The position numbers were made by a program, and so were the translations under genes. 64,000 nucleotides of DNA from G963662655 sp963666875 (GTDB lineage Bacteria > Cloacimonadota > Cloacimonadia > Cloacimonadales > JAIOQZ01): assembly GCA_963666875.2 (NCBI GenBank), contig CAXXPU010000005.1, forward strand, positions 124,001-188,000. The letters are read 5' to 3'. This document shows positions 57,982-64,000 of this stretch, piece by piece. The notes beneath the pieces are model-generated. The model worked only from the letters and a program-made list of their open reading frames with translations. It was not told where the DNA came from and searched no databases. Every line of letters begins with the position of its first letter. Positions within the stretch are counted from its first letter, which is position 1.

Positions 57982-60900
57982 TCATTTTTCTGTTAGCGAA
58001 AGCGATCGTGCGGCATCGGTAATGGCGTCGATGCGGCTTGCAAAGCTGGTGCGGTTCTCGATATCGATATCCGTGATCAGATGCACGTCCAGCAGCCCTT
58101 CCGTGTGATAACCAGTCCTGAGGTAATTCATCTCAGCCAGGCACTTCGACCACCCTTCCAGCCATATCGTGAGTATCTGCTGTTTTTCAACGTCGTCCTC
58201 GACGTGGATAAGAAGGTCGATATCGCTTGCTGGGCCGGAGGTTGCATTCTTCACGCTACCGAAGATGTAGATATTCTTCACGCCGAAGCGTTGTACGTCG
58301 ATCAGACGCGCGATCTTCTCCGCCATGCGATAGCGCCACAGCCAGTGGTTTTCTCTGTGTGCCGGCGAGATATTCGGTTCGGACGATATTGCTGGCGTTT
58401 GACTATGCTCGGTAGAAAAATACGCCAGCGCTTCGTCGAGGTCCGCATTCATCAGGATTCGCAAGTTTTTACCGTTGGCAGAAGCCGGAACGTCGATCAC
58501 CTTCAGCGTGCTAGACAATTCTTCATGCTCGGGCAGAATTTTACCCAAAATATTGTTTGCGCTCAGCAGGAATCGCTCGTTGAAGAGGTTGTCACCCTCA
58601 TCGGGATAGAGCGGGATATAGCGGATGGACGATTCGACAAGATCCTGGAAGAAATGCGTGCCGAACGATAGATCGGGTGTGTATTGACCTTTTTTACGAG
58701 CGATCTCGATCAGCACCGCCGAGTTGCTTATATCCGCGTACGTTACACTCACGCCGAGTTTGATATCGCCGCGACTCCCCCACCTTCCGGGACCCATCAG
58801 GATGAATTTCCGCTTGGGCAGGATTGCATTGAGCTTACCCACCGCTTTGCCGATCGCCTTCAGTTCGTCCAGAGACTGGATCTCGCTGTACTTTTGCGGA
58901 TCGACATAGACCAGATGTGTGATCTCGGGGATCGAGCCGTTGGAGATGTACCGATTGGCGGTGAAAAGGATTTCCGTTTGCGGGATGTCCTTGGGTATGG
59001 CTGCCGGAGCGGAACGCAGATCGGCGCTCTGTGAACGGCATTGGAGAAGATAGAGCGCGTTTCCGTCGCAGGCAAATTCGATATCCGCCGGTACGCCCAT
59101 CTTTTCTTTCAGAATCGCCAGGATATCCTTGAGCAGCCGCATGTAATCGTGATTCGCAAGACCATGGAAGGTCACGACCATATCGTCTTCTGCGAAATTG
59201 ATGTTGAAGCGGTTGCGCGAGGTGATCGACTTGCCATGATATACAGACATGATCTTCTCGACCAGCGGATATTTCTCGCCGCAGCTTCGCATTACCTCTT
59301 CCACGCTGAGCGTTTCGAAGGTGTTCTCCTCGAGGTTGATAAGGTCGATCATCTTCGGTGAATAACGAAGGATCTCCTCGTTGGTAACATTCACACGAAG
59401 GTCGGGGCATCCGGGTGCAACGAGGATAGGATAATCGTCGCTCAATCGATCGACCGCGCGCGTGCCGAGTCCGGGAACGAGCCGGATCAGACCGTCCTCG
59501 CGTTTGATCCGCGGTGACCAGCGGAATTCGTTGTTGCTGAACGCCACACCCGCGAACGCTGGGAAATAGTATTTACCCGCTCTGGTTCCGACCACCTCCT
59601 GGATGATGATCGCCATCTCCTCATGGAAGTCCAATAGACCGCGCTCTTTGCGATAGACGATCGGATCGGGGCCGAACGTCGAGGCATAAACCTCCGATAT
59701 TGCGTCCATCAACGCGTTGAGGCGTTGGGTCTTGCTGCCCTGGTTGGCGAGAAACAGGCTCTTGTATTTACCGGAGAATGCCGCGCCCACGCGATCTTCC
59801 AGTAGCGACGAGCTTCGCACGATGATCGGACTGTCGCCGAAATCGTCCAGCGCGCGGGAGAGTTCCTTGATGATCTCGGGCGGAAACTGGCTGTTCTTGA
59901 ACATCTGGATGATGTTGGCGTATTCCTCGCGTATCTGCTCGATATCCTTGTATTTTTGCTCGATAATCTCCTTGAGATTGTTGTAATAGAGGAATCGGTG
60001 CATCGCGTCCGAGGTGATGTACCAGGTCTTGGGATACTTGATCTCGATCCCGTGCATCCGGTTTGAAATCTCGCTATTGAGGATGTTACGGGCAAGGAAA
60101 ATTCCAGCGCTCTTGCCACCGAGCTTGCCGTGGCTGTTATTGGGAAAGATCATGTGCTGGATCAGGCTCTGGAACGACTCGATATAGACGAAATCCTTGG
60201 CGATGTTGATGAATTCGAGCTGATCGGTGAAGAACCGCAACACCAGAAGGACATTGATGTTCTTGCGCGTGTATTCGGTGAGTTCGATCTTGTTCAGCCC
60301 GAGTGTGTGGAAGCGCGCCAGTGCGTTCTGGATGTCCGAAAGCGAGGTCGCGAGGTCTTCGAGCGCAAGCACCAGGAAGCTGATGCGGTCTTCCTGCATC
60401 CACTTGTGCAGGTTGGTGAGGATTTCCTCACTCGACAGCACAGAACCCGCGATATCGAAGACTTTCCGGAAGCCTTCGAGCAGGCTGTTCTTGTCGGTGC
60501 GACTGGTCGGTTTGTTGGCGAAAAGTTCTTCGTCGATACGGTCGCCAAGTTTTTCAAAATTGATTGCCTCCATCTGCCGCACCGCCTCGTCGTTGCCGAT
60601 CCAGTAGAGGTAGTTCATCATCTTGCGTGCCGTGCGCAAATAGGCTTCGATGTCGGTGTTGTAGAGGAGATCGACGATCACCTTCCAGTCGGAGCGTGTC
60701 GAAGATACCTCCAGGGATGACTTGAGCTGCCGCCATTGCGTAACCGCGCTCCGAAGTTCGCAGCGCTCGAGATAGCTGCCGATCTTGTCCGCGATTGTCT
60801 GCAGGAGCTTGTCTTCTTCTTTCAGGAAGGGTTTGTCTTCGGAGTACGTCACGCGGATCGATCCAACCAAGCAGTTGTTCACCACGATATCCTTCTGCTG

Positions 60901-61146
60901 GAACCACGGCGTTTCCTGATAGTCTTCCGTCTGGCTGACTTCGTTGTTCAGCTCGATCCGGGCGGAGCAGAGTTCGCAGAACTGCCAGCCGGCGGGAATC
61001 AGTTCGACGAGACTGCCTAACAACGATTCCGCCGATTCCTTTGGATCCCGCAGGATTTCATCGACGCGATAGAGGCAGTTGAGTTCTTTCGCCCGTTCGT
61101 TCAGGTCGTCCATCAGGTTCTGCAAATTCAGATCGAGATCTTTCAT
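57982..61146 (-). CDS. GAF - PEP/pyruvate-binding ATP-grasp - nucleotidyltransferase fusion protein
   Basis: A 1054-aa cytoplasmic protein. Residues about 15-150 look like a GAF domain (RAKELNCLYRVDEILRDP ... LLQTIADKIGSYLERCELR). Residues about 340-740 are the ATP-grasp domain of PEP synthase/PPDK N-termini (GKLGGKSAGIFLARNIL, IVRSSSLLEDRVGAAFSGKY, MAIIIQEVVGTRAGKYYFPA, LVPGLGTRAVDRLSDDYPIL). A domain shared with the upstream gene follows (FILMGPGRWGSRGDIKLG, FGTHFFQDLVESSIRYI). The last 100 residues are a minimal nucleotidyltransferase with GSX10DxD (GSVKNATSGPASDIDLLI). The phosphohistidine and TIM-barrel parts of true PPDK are missing. ATGA overlap with the upstream stop decides the start at 61146. 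Confidence 0.87.
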   Translation of the reverse strand: MKDLDLNLQNLMDDLNERAKELNCLYRVDEILRDPKESAESLLGSLVELIPAGWQFCELCSARIELNNEVSQTEDYQETPWFQQKDIVVNNCLVGSIRVTYSEDKPFLKEEDKLLQTIADKIGSYLERCELRSAVTQWRQLKSSLEVSSTRSDWKVIVDLLYNTDIEAYLRTARKMMNYLYWIGNDEAVRQMEAINFEKLGDRIDEELFANKPTSRTDKNSLLEGFRKVFDIAGSVLSSEEILTNLHKWMQEDRISFLVLALEDLATSLSDIQNALARFHTLGLNKIELTEYTRKNINVLLVLRFFTDQLEFINIAKDFVYIESFQSLIQHMIFPNNSHGKLGGKSAGIFLARNILNSEISNRMHGIEIKYPKTWYITSDAMHRFLYYNNLKEIIEQKYKDIEQIREEYANIIQMFKNSQFPPEIIKELSRALDDFGDSPIIVRSSSLLEDRVGAAFSGKYKSLFLANQGSKTQRLNALMDAISEVYASTFGPDPIVYRKERGLLDFHEEMAIIIQEVVGTRAGKYYFPAFAGVAFSNNEFRWSPRIKREDGLIRLVPGLGTRAVDRLSDDYPILVAPGCPDLRVNVTNEEILRYSPKMIDLINLEENTFETLSVEEVMRSCGEKYPLVEKIMSVYHGKSITSRNRFNINFAEDDMVVTFHGLANHDYMRLLKDILAILKEKMGVPADIEFACDGNALYLLQCRSQSADLRSAPAAIPKDIPQTEILFTANRYISNGSIPEITHLVYVDPQKYSEIQSLDELKAIGKAVGKLNAILPKRKFILMGPGRWGSRGDIKLGVSVTYADISNSAVLIEIARKKGQYTPDLSFGTHFFQDLVESSIRYIPLYPDEGDNLFNERFLLSANNILGKILPEHEELSSTLKVIDVPASANGKNLRILMNADLDEALAYFSTEHSQTPAISSEPNISPAHRENHWLWRYRMAEKIARLIDVQRFGVKNIYIFGSVKNATSGPASDIDLLIHVEDDVEKQQILTIWLEGWSKCLAEMNYLRTGYHTEGLLDVHLITDIDIENRTSFASRIDAITDAARSLSLTEK

Positions 61147-62837
61147 TTCGCGATCATCCCCTTCTTCTTTCTTCCGTCTGCATATACTCGAAGCGATTTT
61201 TTCAGCTTCACGTGCTTGCAGAACGTTGTTTCTTCGATCGATTCTTGCGCTTCGATCCATTGCCAGTCAATCATTTTCCGATCGGTATCGCGAACGGTGA
61301 AATACATCACATCGAAGGCGATCATGTTGTGAAAGAAATGCGAACCCTGACTCAGCTCCGGTCGCATGTTTGGCAGCGTGGATTCCACCACGACCCGTGC
61401 GCCGGATATCTGGCGCCAACTCACCGGAATGCCCAGCCAAGAATCCGACGATCCCCACCTGCCGAATCCGATCAGGAGGTACGGCTTTTTTTCCGCGACC
61501 ATCTTCACGTTGATGCTCTCGATCTCCTCCGCCATCGTTCTTGTTTTCGACGGATCGAAAACATCCGGTTTGAGATAGACGATGTCGCGGATGTCTTCTC
61601 GCAGACCGTTGCCCATCGAGTCGGACAGATCGAGCACCCGATCGTCCTTCGGGATCGTCTCGTCGAGTTCGACGAATTCACCGGATACGTTCATCGGCCG
61701 GACTTGCAGGAAACCGAGGTGCGGCTTGGGATCGAACATCATGGCGAATTCGATCTCGACGTGGGTTTGATAACGTTCTTCGCAGAGTTTCAGAAGTTCA
61801 AGCAGGGTGTCGTTCAGCGGGATCATGCGTGCTTGCAGGATCGGCGCGAAATTCAGCACGCGCGCGCCCTTGCCGTAGAGACCGGTGACGATGCGGTCGT
61901 TCTGATAATCCCACGACGAACACAGATGTCGCAGGGTGCCGTCCTCTTCGCTCTCTTTCAATGTGCCCTTTACAAGGAATTCCGCTTCGCGGATAGGATT
62001 GAACTCGGGGACATTGCCCATGTTGACGGCATAAAACTGCGTCTGTGTGAGGTTTAAAAGGTCTTTCAAGCCATTGAATGGCGGCGGTGCCGCCGGATAT
62101 CGAGGGGAGTAGTACCATGAGATACCGCCGTCCACGATGGTTTTACCCAGGCCGAGCGCAAGATTGACCACGCCGTCTTCCGGATTGGCATTGCCGGTCG
62201 GATAGAAGTTGAACGAACGTGCCACGCCCGACAGAACCGGATAGTATCGGTCGTCGTAATGGTTGCCGATCACCTCCTGGATGATCACCGCCATCTTCTC
62301 GTCCCGGATATCCCTGCCTGTCGCCTGGAAATACCCGCGCGATTCCCGGAAAAACATCGACGACCACACGTATTTGATCGCCTCCACCATCTTTTGGAAA
62401 CGCAATTCCATGTTGAACTGGTTGTTGGGGATCATCTTGGTGGCATAAACGCCGGCGAAGGGTTCCTTGCAGGAGTCTTCCAGCAGGCTTGATGATCGCA
62501 CCGCCAGAGGAAGCTGATTCGTGGCGATGATGTGCCTCAGATCGCCGACGATGGTCGCCGGAAGTGCCGCTTTCTGAAACAGATGCGCAATCTGGTCGTC
62601 GTCATCGTTTTCAAGCGCGGTTTCCCAAAGCTCGTTCTGCTGCATGAACTGGTCGAAGATATCGGTGCGGATCACGGTCATACGCGGGATCGAGACGGAG
62701 ACTTCCGCGTCGTCGAACCGGCCTTCAAGCGTGTTCTGGATATCGACCAGCCCCTGCGCCTTGCCGCCAAGCTTTCCCTTGCCGATGAAGCAGAAAGTGT
62801 CCTGCCGATCGATTCGTCTGTCGTAAACCTTTTCCAT
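61143..62837 (-). CDS. PEP/pyruvate-binding (PPDK N-terminal) domain protein
   Basis: A 564-aa cytoplasmic protein: FIGKGKLGGKAQGLVDIQNT opens the ATP-grasp domain; LAVRSSSLLEDSCKEPFAGV is the nucleotide-binding Arg loop; KMAVIIQEVIGNHYDDRYYP and LALGLGKTIVDGG follow; FLQVRPMNVSG closes it. A C-terminal domain contains YLLIGFGRWGSSDSWLGIP and LSQGSHFFHNMIAFDVMYF, shared with the next gene. No phosphohistidine or PEP-binding barrel, so it is not a complete PPDK or PEP synthase. GGGG-type ribosome-binding site before ATG 62837. It overlaps the downstream gene by 4 bp (ATGA), and glutamate dehydrogenase lies upstream. Confidence 0.88.
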   Translation of the reverse strand: MEKVYDRRIDRQDTFCFIGKGKLGGKAQGLVDIQNTLEGRFDDAEVSVSIPRMTVIRTDIFDQFMQQNELWETALENDDDDQIAHLFQKAALPATIVGDLRHIIATNQLPLAVRSSSLLEDSCKEPFAGVYATKMIPNNQFNMELRFQKMVEAIKYVWSSMFFRESRGYFQATGRDIRDEKMAVIIQEVIGNHYDDRYYPVLSGVARSFNFYPTGNANPEDGVVNLALGLGKTIVDGGISWYYSPRYPAAPPPFNGLKDLLNLTQTQFYAVNMGNVPEFNPIREAEFLVKGTLKESEEDGTLRHLCSSWDYQNDRIVTGLYGKGARVLNFAPILQARMIPLNDTLLELLKLCEERYQTHVEIEFAMMFDPKPHLGFLQVRPMNVSGEFVELDETIPKDDRVLDLSDSMGNGLREDIRDIVYLKPDVFDPSKTRTMAEEIESINVKMVAEKKPYLLIGFGRWGSSDSWLGIPVSWRQISGARVVVESTLPNMRPELSQGSHFFHNMIAFDVMYFTVRDTDRKMIDWQWIEAQESIEETTFCKHVKLKKSLRVYADGRKKKGMIAK

Positions 62838-62860
62838 GGTTGTCCCCTGGATTCTGATTC

Positions 62861-62894
62861 GCGGTACGCGGGGTGTTGCTGGCCCGCGTACCGC
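62861..62894 (-). promoter_or_regulatory. 12-bp perfect hairpin in the leader of the ATP-grasp gene pair
   Basis: GCGGTACGCGGG-10 nt-CCCGCGTACCGC lies between the glutamate dehydrogenase stop (62944) and the ATG at 62837. No T tract follows on either strand, so it is more likely an RNA-stability or processing hairpin than a terminator. Confidence 0.6.
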
Positions 62895-62943
62895 TCATGC
62901 AGAGGTGTTATTTGGTTTCTTCAGGGATATTTATGTCTTTGAG

Positions 62944-64000
62944 TTATATCCAGCCTCGGTCTTTACATGCCTGGGCGACTCTGCTGATCGAGATGATGTA
63001 TGCCGCGTCGCGCATGTAGAGGTTCTTCTTTCGAGCCAGTGCCGAGACATCGAGGAAGGCGGAGGTCATCTTGGTGTCGAGCTTGCTCAGTACCTCGTCC
63101 TTTTCCCAGTAGTAGTTCATGTTGCACTGCACCTGTTCGAAATAGCTGCACGTCACGCCGCCTGCGTTTGCGAGGAAGTCCGGGATCATGAAGATTCCGC
63201 GTTCTTTCAGAACCGCGTCCGCTTCGGGACTGGTCGGTCCGTTTGCGCCTTCGGCGATCACTTTGACCTTCCGGCTGATGTGCTTTACGGTATCTGCATT
63301 GATCTGGTTTTCGAGCGCGCAAGGCAGAAGGATATCCACATCCTGCTCGATCCACTGACCGCCATCCAGCACTTCGTAACCGAGCTCGACGGCTTTCTTG
63401 CGGTCGATACCGCCGAAGCGATCGGTGATGTTCTGCAATTCGCTCAGCACAACGCCGCTCAACTTGCGATACGTGAAGGACTTCTGTTCCTGTTGATCCC
63501 AGCACGACACGCAGATTACTCTGCCGCCGAGTTGATGATAGAGGTCGATCGCGTATTGCGCCACGTTTCCGAAGCCTTGGACAGCCGCGGTCGTTGTCGC
63601 TGGATCGATTCCCAACTCGCGAAGCGCTTCCCGGAGCGTGAAGATCACGCCGTACCCCGTCGCTTCGGTTCTACCCAGCGATCCACCCATTCCGACCGGT
63701 TTGCCGGTGATCAGTCCGGGGAATTTCGCCCCATGAATTGCCTCGTATTCATCCAGCATCCACAGCATGTGCTGCGCGTTGGTCATCACGTCCGGCGCTG
63801 GAACGTCGCGGAGTGGGCCGATATCGTGCGCGATCTGGCGTACCCAGCCGCGACAGATCTGTTCCTGCTCGCGTTGGCTCAGGTTGTGCGGATCGCAGAT
63901 CACGCCGCCCTTGCTGCCGCCGAGTGGGATATCGACCACCGCACATTTCCAGGTCATCCACATCGAGAGCGCGCGAACGGTGTCGATCGTCTCTTGCGGA
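62944..64000 (-). CDS. gdhA: Glu/Leu/Phe/Val dehydrogenase (glutamate dehydrogenase type), 5'-truncated by the window
   Basis: The C-terminal 351 residues of a NAD(P)-dependent amino-acid dehydrogenase; the frame is open to the window end, where it begins PQETIDTVRALSMWMTWKCA. The segment WMTWKCAVVDIPLGGSKGGV includes the glycine-rich substrate site; DVPAPDVMTNAQHMLWMLDE and GKPVGMGGSLGRTEATGYGV are typical; the nucleotide fold starts AVQGFGNVAQYAIDLYHQLG; PCALENQINADTVKHI and IAEGANGPTSPEADAVLKER follow. The family makes 2-oxoglutarate from glutamate, consistent with amino-acid fermentation; a Leu or Val preference cannot be excluded. It is upstream of the ATP-grasp pair on the same strand. 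Confidence 0.93.
   Translation of the reverse strand, partial: PQETIDTVRALSMWMTWKCAVVDIPLGGSKGGVICDPHNLSQREQEQICRGWVRQIAHDIGPLRDVPAPDVMTNAQHMLWMLDEYEAIHGAKFPGLITGKPVGMGGSLGRTEATGYGVIFTLREALRELGIDPATTTAAVQGFGNVAQYAIDLYHQLGGRVICVSCWDQQEQKSFTYRKLSGVVLSELQNITDRFGGIDRKKAVELGYEVLDGGQWIEQDVDILLPCALENQINADTVKHISRKVKVIAEGANGPTSPEADAVLKERGIFMIPDFLANAGGVTCSYFEQVQCNMNYYWEKDEVLSKLDTKMTSAFLDVSALARKKNLYMRDAAYIISISRVAQACKDRGWI

Overview
The window looks like chromosome of an uncultured or anaerobic member of the FCB superphylum (Cloacimonadota, KSB1, Marinimicrobia or a similar lineage). The main reason is a set of large secreted proteins ending in a FlgD-like Ig module with the signature YPNPFNPET...IYN(M/I)xGQ...GxxLxxGVYxYRL...KxMLLLK. 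Such C-termini are typical of FCB-group surface proteins. Outer-membrane beta-barrel proteins, lipoproteins with lipoboxes, two iron-dependent alcohol dehydrogenases, a glutamate-dehydrogenase-type enzyme and PEP/pyruvate-binding ATP-grasp proteins fit a fermentative, diderm organism. The phylum call is inference; no rRNA or ribosomal protein lies in the window.

Layout. 0-4 kb: a lipoprotein gene, a 4-copy tandem array with an exact 94-bp period, tRNA-Arg(CCU), and a two-gene mobile unit (DUF1670-type HTH protein plus IS4-type transposase). 4-9.4 kb (minus): a PKD/VWA surface protein, RNase R, a small membrane protein and YicC. 9.8-16.5 kb: a CPBP protease homologue, a sensor histidine kinase, a cluster of three small HTH regulators with two different palindromic operators, a LamG lipoprotein, a GNAT enzyme and a lone CBM48 protein. 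16.6-21.3 kb (minus): a five-gene operon of secreted proteins including three tandem paralogues. 21.6-24.4 kb: CutC, a pilin-like protein and a CehA/McbA-type PHP hydrolase. 24.6-26.1 kb (minus): a secreted beta-propeller under a cobalamin riboswitch, resembling BtuG. 26.2 and 47.4 kb: two 286-bp MITE-like elements with target duplications and paired perfect DnaA boxes, each upstream of an outer-membrane protein gene. 28.3 kb: an IS1182-type transposase relic. 29-33.6 kb (minus): two GLUG-repeat adhesin-like proteins. 33.8-38 kb (minus): a CoA-disulfide-reductase-like enzyme with rhodanese domain and a MacB/FtsX-type permease. 38.2-49.1 kb (plus): Fe-ADH, a nine-PAS hybrid kinase, a PLP aminotransferase, pyrimidine-nucleoside phosphorylase and three beta-barrel proteins, the last frameshifted in a T tract. 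49.2-50.2 kb: a decayed copy of the DUF1670/transposase unit in the opposite gene order. 50.5-57.9 kb (minus): PEBP-like protein, transglutaminase-like surface protein, Fe-ADH with a monooxygenase-fold partner, an S9 oligopeptidase, a pentapeptide-like protein and an unlisted 45-aa four-Cys protein. 58-64 kb (minus): two PEP/pyruvate-binding ATP-grasp proteins, the larger fused to GAF and nucleotidyltransferase domains, and a 5'-truncated glutamate dehydrogenase.

The observations I rate highest are the 94-bp array, the riboswitch plus beta-propeller pair, the DnaA-box MITEs, the permuted DUF1670/IS4 unit, and the two ATP-grasp proteins with the nucleotidyltransferase fusion.
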